The notes beneath the pieces were generated by a model. That model was not told where the DNA came from and searched no databases. It saw only the letters and a program-made list of their open reading frames with translations. Positions 26,114 to 37,038 of a stretch of DNA of 64,000 nt are shown piece after piece. The translations under genes and the position numbers were made by a program. Numbering within the stretch: the first letter of the stretch is position 1; each line of letters opens with the position of its first letter. Source of the DNA: Cyanoderma ruficeps (Eukaryota; Chordata; Aves; Passeriformes; Timaliidae); assembly GCA_008694505.1 (NCBI GenBank), contig VZDJ01000219.1, forward strand, positions 6,098,081 through 6,162,080, in the 5' to 3' direction.

Positions 26114-28411
26114 TCTTGTGGACTTTTCACAAGCAGAGGTGTGAACTCAAACTGAGCTTTTAGGGAAATCTCCCCACTGCACCCCAACGGTGCTGAAATA
26201 TCTTTGTGAGGACATACCTGTGGATAAATGCCTGCAGTGTTTGGGGATGGCACAGAGCTGCTGCAATAAATGCACTGCCCCTTCCATGGCCAATGTGCCC
26301 TGGGGAGGGAACCAGAGGCAGGTGTTGCAATCCACAGCTGCCAAAAAGGCAACAGCTGGCAAAAAAGCCCCTGGGGAAGCTGGGGCAGGGCAGTGTGAGC
26401 TCCAAGGGTGGCCCTGGAATTGCAGAACTGGGAGAAGCCTCTCAGGCAGCTCTGCTTTCCCTCTCCCATGCCCTGACGGGGCTGAGGACAGACAGGAACT
26501 CTGCCATGGAAGCACCCACAGCAAGGCCCAGGCAGGACACCAGGAACTCACCCAGCTCACACACATCATCTTGTGATGGGTCAAAGTTACCTTAGTTTGG
26601 TTTTGTGAAATGCTGTACAAGAATCTAGTATTTACTCAAGATTAATATAGACTTTGCTGTAAAATATTACCTTTAACTTAATGTAATACCCTATCAAATG
26701 GCATTAAAAAAAATAAAGAAATAAAAATTGAACTTGAAACAGCTTTCTGATCAGGAAGTTGTTGTATCCATCCCAGTATTATTCACGAAGGAACACATTA
26801 CCTTCTGTTCTAGACCACAGACTGTGTAAGGATTTTTTCCAAGTATTTGAAGCACTGTTACAGTGGATAGCTTTAAAGGTTGCACAGAAAAAAAACATCT
26901 CCAGGCACCAAATGACAAAGTTAGTGTTGAAATTGTTGTATCCACTCATCCCTGGAAGTCAGTGGGTTACAAGTACATAATAAACTGAAACCAAATGAAT
27001 AAAAATGCCCATAGTGACATTATAATGGCAGTGATGCATTTAAGTTCATTGAAAAGGAAGTACTGGAAAAAATTAACAGCAGATAGAAATCTAAAGTGGA
27101 TATTTAGTGCAGATTTCATTTTGAGACATATTAAACCACCTTTGCAAGGCCAGAGCCTCTCTTTTATTATTAGTTGGGACTGATTTTTTTGAAAATAGCT
27201 TGGGATATATTAATTTTAAAACATATATGTGCGATGCAATCAACAGAACAGAAATTGTATCTAGCTCTTCAGAGGAAAAATAAAAGCTTTTAATTTATTA
27301 TTAAAACAACCATTACATGTTACTTTCAGGTAGGATTGTGAAACCACCACAAGGATTAAAATATGCCATTTGAAAACATTGATACACTGTTCTCCAGTGG
27401 CGTCAGAGAAGAAATATTGTCCCTGCTGAGACACTGCTGAAAAAGTTTCCAAACCAGGTGGAAACAACAAAGGGTTTCAGATTCAACTCCAGCTTGGTGC
27501 TGGTGTTTGGTTTGTGCTTATTTCCCTGCATAGGCTGAGAGTGACTTGGGCTTCAAAGGGCAGAAGGCTGCCCTGGGGACAGGGGATGCCCTGTCTGGGC
27601 TCTGAAGCAGCACCTGTCAATACAGAATTAATTAATGTTCTTAAGCGTCCTTCATTTTGTGTACAGGTCTAAGCTTGCATTGGCTTTTACAGATTGCTTT
27701 CTCCCTTCCGAGCTAACAGGAGCTCAATATAAACTGGATAAAGGTAGAGGAGCAGCAGTGGAATGCAAAATGGAAATGTGTGTGATGGGAGGAGGAAAGT
27801 CCAGAGGGGGGGATTGCTTCTCAGGAGCCACTCACTAGTGTGGGGAATGATGTTTTAGTAGCTGGGATATTACAGTTTCCTATTACCAGGCCTTTTGGAA
27901 AAGCCTGCTCCCCTGCAGTACCAGGCTTTGTATGAATCCCTCACTTTTGGCACATGACTATTTTCAGTAAGGTGGGACGTTGGATTAAAGTGTTCTGAGC
28001 AAATCTTTGCAGAGTTAAATCCGACCCTGTGTGAAATACAAATTCCTCTTCCAAATAACCCAGTCAGTGGTTAAATAACCCAGTGCAGCAGGGCCTGGCA
28101 CTGACTTGGTGAAAAAGCAGCACTGAACTTAGTGCTGTTAAACCCTGGGCTGATGCTGTTCCACCACCTGGATGGCTGGAGGCAAAGGGAATGGGCCGGG
28201 GATGCAGACAGTGTTTATTTCTGTCATTTCATTATGAGTCCCAAGATGTTTTGACCTCCTTAAAATCATCAGAAAGAAAAGCAGGGAGGCACATGTAACC
28301 ATACAAATCCAGGTTCAGGGATAACTTCCAAGACTCCATTTAAGAAGTGGGTCATGACTTCAAAGAGACCTGCTCTGTCTGTTGGAGTAATGGGATTTTT
28401 AAACAGGGCCG
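26114..28411. other. Intergenic stretch without recognised gene
   Basis: A moderately GC-rich patch at 26230-26580 opens long frames on both strands (128 and 129 codons on plus, 157 on minus). Neither has a recognisable domain, and they overlap each other, which argues for compositional chance. The remainder is AT-rich and featureless to the eye. Confidence 0.5.
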
Positions 28412-28625
28412 AGAGCCAGGACATCAGTCTGTATTTAGAGGGAACTTCGAGAGATGCTGAGGGACCCACACGGCAAAACGAACCATTATCCCTAATTAAA
28501 ATTTGATAAGAACTAAATTTTTAAAACATCCAATTATTGCAAAGAGTGGGAGTGGGCTGAATACACAGCACAGAAGTAAGAATCTAAACGTACAACCTTG
28601 TAATCTGACCAGGAGTAATTGTTTC

Positions 28626-28629
28626 TGTA
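28626..28629 (+). repeat. Target-site duplication TGTA, left
   Basis: This TGTA and the one at 29195-29198 flank the LTR exactly. The uninterrupted paralogue has one TGTA at the same place. A 4-bp duplication is characteristic of class I (gammaretrovirus-like) integrases. Confidence 0.8.
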
Positions 28630-29194
28630 TGTTATGAATAAACTCCATGTATTAATTCGTGCCTGGAATTAAAATTATATAAAACCATGGACAATGAACT
28701 GAGGGAGACTCTGGGAAAGGCAAGGGACATCTGAGAACCGATGAATTGACAGGATAAGAAAATCAGTAAATGAAAAGGTATTGCCATCGAGGAGATGAGC
28801 CATCAAGTGGTCCTGATGACCCGGAACACCTGCCCGATAAACCTGATGGGACCATCCTGGCTTCTCGGAAATCTTATTCATCAGTATTGCCCGGAAAACC
28901 TATTCAAGGAACCCAGAATCCCAAAAGAAGACCGATGAATAACTATACATAGACCGCTAGACAAAGAAACCCTGCCTCAGGGAAACTAAAAAGTATAAAA
29001 CTGGACTTTTGGTGGTGGGATTGTGTGAACGGAGGGGGGATTGGTGCTATAGAGGCCTGTCTCACGTTCACCCAGTTCGATTCCCGGGATCGAACTGACA
29101 TCTTTCTTGGCTGTAATTTTTGGTTTTTTCTGTATTTACTGTCACGCGAAAATAAATTTTATTTTTTCAATTTTCGGCTGTTTCATTTATGACA
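28630..29194 (+). mobile_element. Solo LTR of an endogenous retrovirus, sense to UBE2B
   Basis: A 565-bp element with retroviral TG...CA ends: it opens TGTTATGAATAAAC and closes TTTCATTTATGACA, which are imperfect inverted repeats. It has a TATA box (TATAAA, 28994-28999) and a polyadenylation signal AATAAA (29151-29156), in the order and spacing of U3-R-U5 in plus orientation. Arms AGTTCGAT and ATCGAACT (29074-29096) form a palindrome downstream of the TATA box. There is no internal retroviral sequence on either side and the flanking 4-bp duplication is intact. It is therefore a solo LTR left by recombination between two LTRs. Class I is inferred from the 4-bp duplication. It ends 595 bp before the UBE2B start codon and points towards it, so it could act as an alternative promoter. 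Confidence 0.85.
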
Positions 29195-29198
29195 TGTA
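29195..29198 (+). repeat. Target-site duplication TGTA, right
   Basis: Right partner of the TGTA at 28626-28629. The repeat copy resumes immediately after it with CTTTGCAGAAG, matching CTTCACAGAAG in the uninterrupted paralogue. Confidence 0.8.
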
Positions 29199-29310
29199 CT
29201 TTGCAGAAGCTCAGTTAAATCCGAATGAGCTGGTGTGTCTGGCAAGGAGAAAATCCCACCCGACCCACGAGCAGACTGAAATGCTCCGAGAGCGTGAGGC
29301 AGCGCTGCTG

Positions 29311-29580
29311 TCCGCCCGGCCGGGCCCGGGGTGCGGCAGTGCCGGGTGTGACAGTCCCGGGCCCTCTCCCGGACCTTTTCCCGCTCGGCCGGGCCCGGGG
29401 TGCGGCAGTGCCGGGGTGCGGCAGTCCCGGGCTCTCTCCCGGACCTCTTTCCGCTCGGCCGGGCCCGGGGTGAGGCAGGGCCAGGATGCGGCAGTGCCGG
29501 GATCTCTACGGGACCCTTTCCCGCCCGGCCGGGCCCGGGGTGCGGTACTCCTGGACTCTCTCCCGGCCCTTTTCCCGCTG
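29311..29580. repeat. 70-bp GC-rich minisatellite, about 3.9 copies
   Basis: Units begin with CCGCYCGGCCGGGCCCGGGG at 29312, 29381, 29451 and 29521, a period of 69-70 bp. Each unit also carries TGCGGCAGTGCCGG-like and TCTCCCGGACC-like blocks. The array lies between the repeat that carries the solo LTR and the UBE2B first exon, inside the CpG island. Open frames through it are artefacts of the missing stop codons. Confidence 0.85.
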
Positions 29581-29599
29581 CTTCTTCCCAAACTCCTCC

Positions 29600-30250
29600 G
29601 AGCGCAGAGCCGCTCGCACCCGCCTCCCCCCACACCCCCCGCGCGGCGCGATGGTGCAGGCCGCCCGCCCCCGCGCTGGCGCAATGGTGCGTGCGGCGCC
29701 GGCCCCGCCCCGCGCACGGAGCCGCCATTGCGGGTTGTTTGTGCGGGCGCGCAGCGAGCGCGGGCGGGAGGCGGCGCCGCGGCTCCGCCATGTCCACCCC
29801 GGCGCGCCGCCGCCTGATGCGCGACTTCAAGAGGTGAGCGGGGTCCCGACCCCCCGCTGCCCCGCGCCTTTGTGCCGGGCCCGGGGCTGGCACCGAGCCC
29901 CCCCCCGGGGCAGGGGCGCGCCCCGCGGGGAGCGGTAGCGGCGGGGGGAGCGGGGGCGCCGCCGGGGGAGCGCGGGGTCCCGCCGGGCAGCGCCGGCTTT
30001 GTTCGAGCCGCCTCGGCCGGGCGCCGACGGCTGGGGGCGTCTGAGGATAGATGTTGGAGCGGCGGCCGCGAACCGGGGCGGCCCGGGAGTGCCCGCGGGG
30101 TCACGGGGCGCCGGGATGTCGGGTGGGATGCGGGGGCTGCCGGGGGCCGTGCCCCGGCTGGCAGGGCCCGGGGGCCGTGCGGCCCGGCCCGCCCCGCTCC
30201 GCCGCCGAGCGCGTCCGGTACCCGCACGATCCAGCTGCGGAATAGCTCCG
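29600..30250 (+). promoter_or_regulatory. UBE2B: UBE2B CpG-island promoter and 5' UTR
   Basis: The region is strongly CpG-rich and without a TATA box near the gene. It has an Sp1-type site CCCCGCCCC (29703-29711) and a YY1-like GCCGCCATT (about 29722). The start codon follows at 29790 and the island continues about 460 bp into intron 1. The start of transcription is not determined. Two ATGs at 29651 and 29684 share one reading frame that overlaps the UBE2B start out of frame, so if the message starts upstream of them they would act as upstream ORFs. Confidence 0.7.
29790..29833 (+). CDS. UBE2B: UBE2B coding exon 1
   Basis: 44 nt encoding residues 1-14 and two bases of Arg15, followed by the donor GTGAGC. 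The ATG sits in CCGCCATGT inside the CpG island. Confidence 0.97.
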
Positions 30251-33200
30251 GCAGAATTCACAAGCGTTCCGGGCTTGTTGGGGCGGAGGGTCTCTCTGAA
30301 AATAAGTTTTTTGTGAGAGCCACCTGAAAAGGAAGCGCATAGAATTAGCGAACGCTTCGTTTTTGTGTAATAAGAGCCAAAATGACCTTTAGTGTTTTTG
30401 TGCACATGATACTATGTTAAAGTTTGCAGTCATGAGCGATCTTGTGTAATATATGCGAACTGCTAAAGGAGCAGTTATTAGTTGCACTCTTTTAAATGTT
30501 AATATCTGAACCACTGACTCTGGAATAAATTATTTCCAGTCTGACACGTAAACACACTTAGAACTGAGTGTGGAAAAGGGTGGGGGGCTCCCTGGTAAGA
30601 TTTACAATAAGAGTTCTCCAGATTGGGTCGCTCAGGAGTAGTTGGAGGTGAGTCAGCTTTTATAGTGTCTCTTTTTTTAGCATAGCTATGTTATACCAGC
30701 CCCTGAAAACACATCAGTAAACACTTGACGTCTATTGTAGTTGCTTAACGTGGCTACACGTAAAGCAAAAGCGACAAAAGCTTGATTCGTGAATCTAGAA
30801 GCAGTAGGAGATTTTTGGGAAGTGGAGCCCTCCCCTGCTGTTGTGTGAGTGTTGGTGTTTGTTAAGTGGGTGTTGCTTGATTCCTGTTCAAATCAAAACA
30901 GGATATTCAGACTTTTTATTGTATTTGGTTACACAGATGAACCAGTCTTTTTTTTTCAGGCTGACTAATTAAATTTTCAGGATTGCAGTCAGATGTGGGG
31001 TTTATATTCCTTTGTATTCCTACAAGGACTGGTTTAATAATTTTGAAATTAATGCTGGAGAGAAGAACTTGTGGAAAAATATAACCAAGTAGACAAAGTA
31101 AATCCAATCTATTTATCATACATATTGCAACTTTGATATTCCAAAGCTTATGTAACTTTTTCATGTCATTTTTTGTTTTACTCTGCTCTTTTGTGATGCA
31201 AGTTATATATTTGTTTCTTATGTTGCTTGTACTTCATGCTGAAATAATAGACGGTGTGCTGTGAACTCTGATTCACTTCATTAAATTTAAACTGCATTTG
31301 CGTACTGTGATTGTCAGGAGCAGTGAAGAGAGAACAGTTCAGCAGATTTCTTACCTCCTCTAATTTGTTTGAACAAACCAAAAGAAAAAAAAGGTTATTT
31401 ATTTATTTTGCTGATAAAAAAGGGAGTGCTAGTACCACATTTTCCCTGCTGTTTACGACTTTCAGGATTAGTCCTATTTGCAGTCCTTGCCAGATCCTTT
31501 CTGTAGTTAGCCCCTGTGACAAGTAGGGTGCACATGTGCTTTGAAGTTGATCTAAAAACCAAAGTCCTCTCCCAGATGCATTTGTCAGGCTAATGCTCAG
31601 GCACTGCTGCTGGCCTGCAGCCTGGCTGTCACATAGGAAGAAGTCCTGTTCCTGCTTTCCCTGACCAAAATAGTAGGTGGTTTATGCTGTTGATACTCAG
31701 CTGTCTGGGCTTGAAGAGCAGGGATGTAAACACAGAGTTCAAAGGGGCTCTGAGCAGCTTCTGGGCTGCTCTGTAGGGCAGCACCACTGCTCAGCATCCT
31801 TGGACAGCACACGGTGTTACCCCAGGCTGAGGCAGTGCAAGTGCAGGGAGGAGTGCCTGGCTGTGCTGCTGACAGCTCTCAGTAAATCTGCATTTGCACG
31901 TGGCATTTAGTTAGAATTTGTCCCTTGGCCTGCAGAGCTTTTTGTAGTGACTTGTTTATGAGTGTACCGTGATACCATCAAACCTCGTGGTAACACTCAA
32001 GAGTTGTTTGTGAGGCAGGGGCTGTGTTTTCCTTATTCTTGCATGACTCTGGAGGCAAAACAGGTGAGGGGGGTAGGGGCTGTCACTGAGGGGCTTTGCT
32101 CAGGTGGATTGATTGGGGCCTGCTGGTGTACATTCTTCAGGGTCTTGTGATCCTTAATGTGGATCCAGCAATGGGCACAGGGGGGCATTTGGATCCTGCC
32201 CTTTGGCTGCGGTACGTATTTCTGGTTCAAGTTTGTGAAGCTTTCAGTAACTGACATACTTTTCCCTAGTCCAAGGATTAAGGAACTAAAAATAATTTAA
32301 AATGTGATTGCTTTAGAGATAAACACGTTTGTTGGACTGGTAAGAGGAAGGAGCAGCACACGGGTTTCCCCTTTGCTCCCTTTTGAAGCAATCAGCTTGT
32401 CAGTCAAAATAGGCTTATACCAAATTTAGCCACTTCTCACACACAGATCTGGGTATTCAGGAAAAGCTCCGCTGACGGTCACTTGCCTTGAGTCCCAGCA
32501 AGAGTCCTGTGTGTGTGTCACTACCTGCATTTCAGCTCTTGGTTGTGCCTGCAGCTTGTTCTCTTCTTCACTGTGGCAGCCAGCAGCAATTGCTCTCTCA
32601 GTGTAGCACATAAATCCCAGCTGTCCATGGTGCTATAAGTTATTCTTACAGTTAATCCTTTGCTCCCTGAACACTTAATCAGACCTCTTGTGCCCTTGTG
32701 TCTTGGTGTAAAACGTGAGAAAATCTTGATGTGTGTTGTCTCATAGGTCTGTCTTTCAGAGCATTGACAATCTGCATGTAATGCTTTGTTTGTTTTCTGC
32801 TCTGGAATGAGAGAATATTTACAAAACGTGGGTATTACTGGTAAATTATATCTGCAGGTGGAAGTATTTCATATTTATGACTTGTCGTTCTATGTTTGTA
32901 ATTCTTAGATTGCAAGAAGACCCTCCTGTGGGTGTCAGTGGTGCACCATCTGAGAATAATATAATGCAATGGAATGCAGTTATATTTGGGTAAGAGTTTT
33001 TGGTCACTATGAAATTTGGTATCAGAGGGTTAAATATAACAACCTGATTTTTTTTTACAGTTATTCTCTTGTTTCATGTATGTAAAGTCAGTAAACTTTA
33101 AAAAATGGCCAAGTATTATGGTAAAAATCTCTTTTCACAGAAAACAGAGAATGGTTAGGAGGGAAAAAATTAAATTTTAAATTTGTTAATCTTTTTTGTT

Positions 33201-36200
33201 GAATAAAGCTTGCATGTGGCTTAATAAATAGGTTATACTGTCTTACGAAAAAGCAGGATTCCTCTTTAGAGTACATAAGTACCACATATTCTCAGCCATT
33301 AAATCCAGATGTATTAGCGATTGGGTTGAATCCTAGTAGGACAAGGTACAGGATCTGTCTGGGGAGTTACATTATGGATCCTGTGGAAGAGGAGGTGGTT
33401 TAGTATCCTTTCATAAAACTGAAGTGTGCTTACTAATAATCTGCTCTTTTGTTCCAACCTAGTCACCTAAAGGCATATGTATTATTTGGGATGATGATAA
33501 AGTCGATATCCCAAATAGCAGAATGACTATGGGAAGTGTCTTAGATACAACAGAGGTCTCAGAGATTGTCTATGGATGCTTCTCTAAGCATTTAAATTAG
33601 TGTTTTTACCTCTATCTTGGGGAGAATGAGAAAGAAGATACACATTTATTGTACCTGTGTGGAAGTAGGTAATGATCCCTTTTAACTGGAGTTTCTTTTT
33701 AAAACCTTTCAGGCCTGAAGGGACACCTTTTGAAGATGGTAAGTTGATAACTTTTGTATCCTTTGTCATTCTAATAAACGTTGCCAGTACTAACATTGTT
33801 CTGCTTTTGAAAAATAATAGATGCTATCTGTGTATAATTTGAAACAAACCAAGTAAGTGGAGTGAGGTTTATTGGCTATAAAAATACATGTCTTGATCTA
33901 AGCAGTGTCTTGTCGCTCTGGCTCATGGTTGATTAGAAAGCTATGAAGCAATGCTTCTATCAAGGCTTTTTCATACAAATACACAAGAGCTTTTAGGTTA
34001 TTGGCCTGACACTGCCAGGTGTGTTTCCACATCTCTGTAGCTGAGCTCAACAAGAGCTTTTCTTGTTTCATCTTTTTTGGCATGTTTGTTCCATCACTGT
34101 TCTCCTAATGAACAGGTGAAAAACCTTGAGTTGTTCTCAATATAGAACTCAGTGAAGTTGAGGGAATTCCAAATTTGTACATAAACATGAAAGCTAGTGT
34201 GTAATGAACCTCCCTTAGGCATATGAGGAATAATGAGTTTAATAATTATAGTATTATGGCAGTAATTGGCAGCAGATGGGGTTTTCTCTGTGTTGGGTTG
34301 GAGGAGTTACAGTAAATTATTCACTGATCCATAGCAAAGGTTTTTAGTGAATCAGTTGTGAGCTCCAAAGACTGAGTTTGCTGGTTATGAAATTCCAGTG
34401 TTTCTTTGCTGGCACCACAATGCCTTCTTAATGAAACGCCTTAAAGTCACCCAAGTCCATGGACCCAGCACACTGGGACATGGAAAAGTGGGATAATGTT
34501 GGATATGGCTGCCTTTGCCATGGATACAGTGAGTCTCCAAGCTCCTACCCAACCTCTGCTGCTGGGTTTATTACTCTAAGCAATAGTTCCATGGTCCCAT
34601 TATCACTTGAAATACATGAAAAGCAATCAGATTCAGTATTGTTTGTTTACTATTAGTGGGGAGAAATACTGATCATGGAGCACATAAATGAATCTGTTGT
34701 CTGTGTTCCTGGATATGTTCTTTTGTTGTTTGTCATCTAATTGTATTTATCTTTGTTTGGACAGGTACTTTTAAACTAGTAATAGAATTTTCCGAAGAAT
34801 ATCCAAATAAGCCTCCAACTGTTAGGTTTTTATCAAAAATGTTCCATCCAAACGGTGAGTAAACCATCTTTATTTAGCTGTAATACTCATTAAATATTAC
34901 AGTGTGGTCATGCATTCTCTGAAGCTCCAGAATGCTTAGTCTCTCTTCCTTTCCATCCCCCGAGTAGATGTCTAGGACAGCAACTGCTTGATGAAAAATT
35001 AAGTTATGATGCTATTAAGAAGCAGCTATCTGCCTCTTACTAATCAATATGTAGCCTCAGTAGCAAGGCCTGTGAGTATTTTCAGCAGCAGCTGCTCTTA
35101 GGTTGGTTTAAAGAGGCAGTTCTGGCTGCAGATTCCTGCCCCCTTCCATTTGACAGCAGCTGTGTCTGTGCAGCCCCTTCATGTGCTGCAGGGAGCTGAT
35201 GGAGCCAAGTGTTACTTATTCCTGCCAGGTGAGGTTTCCCCCAAGTGCCTGCTTTTGTCTGCTGCTCTGTGCCAGCCAGGGCTAGCACAGGGAGGAAAAT
35301 GAAGGTGCTCACAGAGGAGGTGTCTGACCAAGCTCAGTGATGAGGGCAGCTATGAGTGCATGATTCTTCCTCCCCCAGCACTGATAGGTTTTGCTGAGTA
35401 CACTCATGTAGAAAAAACCCCTGCCTGCTGCTCCTCTGTAGAAATTATGCCTCACCTGGTGTGCAGGCCAGTTTGTCTCTGCCACGAGGTTTGTAATTTC
35501 GTTGGGAACAAGCTGGAGGACAAGGGTGCAGAAGTTTGAGCAGTGAGTCTCAGGTTCATGTGAACTCCATTAAGACTGATAGGTATCCAGACAGAGGTAG
35601 GATTTCAGGCACTTTTCCATATTTTCTGTCGGCAGTGGTGCCTCTCATAGTGAGTGTAGGGTGTGTGAAAATGGGGCAGGAGCTACCACTGTGCAGGGTG
35701 TGATGGCTGTGAGTGGTCCCACTCCTGCATGAAGGCCTTGCTGCTCTCTGGAAGGCCTCTCCACTGTGACAATATGGGTCAGTCACCCTGGAGGAGCAGG
35801 ACACCAAGTCCATTCCTGTGCTAATGCCATAAACTTGAGACCTTCCTTCTTTCCCTCTTAGGTGTTCTGTTTTATTTCAGTAATAAATCTTCAAAGTATG
35901 TGTCAGGCCACAGAAGATGGCGAGACAAACTGCTTGTCCTCTTTCCTAAAGCATAATCTAAGCACAGACTGAATTAGAACAATAACTCTGCTTTGAACAG
36001 TGCCATAAACGTGACAGTTTCTAAGTGGTATCTGTGTTGTCTTTACAGTGTATGCAGATGGCAGCATATGTTTAGATATTCTTCAGAATCGCTGGAGTCC
36101 AACATACGATGTTTCATCTATTTTAACTTCAATTCAGGTAACTTTGCATCTGCTTTACCAAATAATTACATTATTGTTGGTCTCTATTCCAGAATTCACA

Positions 36201-37038
36201 GCTTAGTGATGGGGATAGCCAGGTATCTGTATCAAGGGGAACTTCAAATCCTTATGAGCTAAGCAGTACTTTTTAGATCAAATAAAGGCAAAGATGCTAC
36301 ATAATTACTAAATCTGAGCTACAAAACTGCCATTATATATTTTTACACAGAAAAGAAAGCAGTAACTGGTTTGTGTTCATTTTTAACTCTTTTTACTCAA
36401 GATGGGATATCAGATGAAGAAATTTGTCTCAAGTTTGAAACTTAACTTTACTATGAAGCCCTCAAAGGGACAATATTGCTGAAACACACTACTTGGAATA
36501 AGTAGAAATGGCCCCGCACAGTGGAAATGCACAATTCCTTTGCTCCTGTATGATTGTTCTAATTTTTCAACAGTGATGCTTCATAGGAGACATCTTAAGC
36601 TCCTCTTTAGTCCTGAATGATAGTACTAATGTAATTACCAAATAGTCAGTTAGCTCCATAGTGCTGAGTAGCACAAACTGTGTTTGGTTTGTGAAGCTAC
36701 AAGTGTGTGCAGCACTGATGGTTAGGCAGGGTGTAATTTGAAGTTCAGTAATATAATTAGGGGTGCCTAACCATGAGTTTACATTTTTTTTAACTGGGCC
36801 TTTCTGAGTTGTGTCTGCCTCTGAAACACATTTGACTTGAAAGTAAATTGATTTTTTCCTGGTATAAATGTGTTGGTTTGCCTCACAATATGTTTTCCCC
36901 TTTTTCCAGTCTCTGCTTGATGAACCCAATCCAAACAGTCCAGCAAACAGTCAGGCAGCACAACTTTACCAGGAGAACAAACGTGAATATGAGAAAAGAG
37001 TTTCAGCTATTGTCGAACAAAGTTGGAATGATTCGTAA
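29790..37038 (+). CDS. UBE2B: Ubiquitin-conjugating enzyme E2 B (RAD6B), complete, six coding exons
   Basis: This E2 enzyme accepts ubiquitin from E1 and, with RAD18, monoubiquitinates PCNA in DNA-damage tolerance. With RNF20/RNF40 it ubiquitinates histone H2B, and in mammals it is needed for male meiosis. Coding exons join(29790-29833, 32909-32989, 33713-33738, 34765-34854, 36049-36137, 36910-37038) give 459 nt, 152 residues plus TAA. All introns are GT-AG. The protein starts [15 protein letters not shown], the basic N-terminal helix that contacts E1 and RING partners. The HPN motif is completed at residues 78-80, the catalytic Cys88 is the TGT at 36069-36071 (GSICLDIL), and the end is [11 protein letters not shown]2B-specific residues ([26 protein letters not shown]) exclude the paralogue UBE2A. 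I see no difference from human UBE2B as I remember it. The gene is intact and compact, about 7.2 kb from start to stop. Confidence 0.98.
29834..32908 (+). other. UBE2B: UBE2B intron 1
   Basis: The longest intron, 3075 bp. The first ~400 bp belong to the CpG island and the rest is ordinary AT-rich sequence ending in ATTCTTAG. I see no repeat or nested gene in it. Confidence 0.9.
32909..32989 (+). CDS. UBE2B: UBE2B coding exon 2
   Basis: 81 nt between the acceptor ATTCTTAG and the donor GTAAGA, encoding residues 15-42 up to VIFG. It includes the diagnostic PPVGV and MQWN residues. Confidence 0.97.
33713..33738 (+). CDS. UBE2B: UBE2B coding exon 3 (26-nt microexon)
   Basis: Only 26 nt: it completes Gly42, then PEGTPFED and one base of the next Gly. 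The acceptor is ACCTTTCAG and the donor GTAAGT. Skipping it would shift the frame. Confidence 0.96.
34765..34854 (+). CDS. UBE2B: UBE2B coding exon 4
   Basis: 90 nt between the acceptor TTGGACAG and the donor GTGAGT, encoding residues 51-80 ([13 protein letters not shown] to MFHPN). It carries the HPN motif next to the active site. Confidence 0.97.
36049..36137 (+). CDS. UBE2B: UBE2B coding exon 5 with catalytic cysteine
   Basis: 89 nt between the acceptor CTTTACAG and the donor GTAACT, encoding residues 81-110. Cys88, which forms the thioester with ubiquitin, is the codon at 36069-36071. Confidence 0.97.
36910..37038 (+). CDS. UBE2B: UBE2B coding exon 6 and stop
   Basis: 129 nt after the acceptor TTTTTCCAG, encoding [15 protein letters not shown] through SWNDS and the TAA stop at 37036-37038. 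This is the C-terminal helical part of the E2 fold. Confidence 0.97.
   Translation, partial: SLLDEPNPNSPANSQAAQLYQENKREYEKRVSAIVEQSWNDS

Larger units (their letters stand above)
28412..29282. repeat. Unclassified dispersed repeat, copy 2, split by a solo LTR
   Basis: This is the paralogue of 25796-26113. Its two halves, 28412-28629 and 29195-29282, are separated by a 565-bp LTR that duplicated the TGTA target. The right end, CAGACTGAAAT, stops about 30 bp before the GC minisatellite of the UBE2B promoter region. Because copy 1 lacks the LTR, the LTR insertion is later than the event that made the two copies. Confidence 0.75.

Noticed and set aside
26147..26620. 157-codon minus-strand and 128/129-codon plus-strand frames
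   Set aside because: They overlap one another in a GC-richer patch and show no recognisable domain, so composition explains them.
29074..29096. GTTCGATTCCC resembling a tRNA B box, considered as a tRNA gene
   Set aside because: No cloverleaf or A box at the proper distance; the motif is the palindrome inside the solo LTR.
29183..30227. Long open frames (up to 338 codons, minus strand) around the UBE2B start
   Set aside because: They arise from GC-rich minisatellite and CpG-island DNA with few stop codons, and consist of Pro/Arg/Gly/Ala-rich low-complexity sequence.
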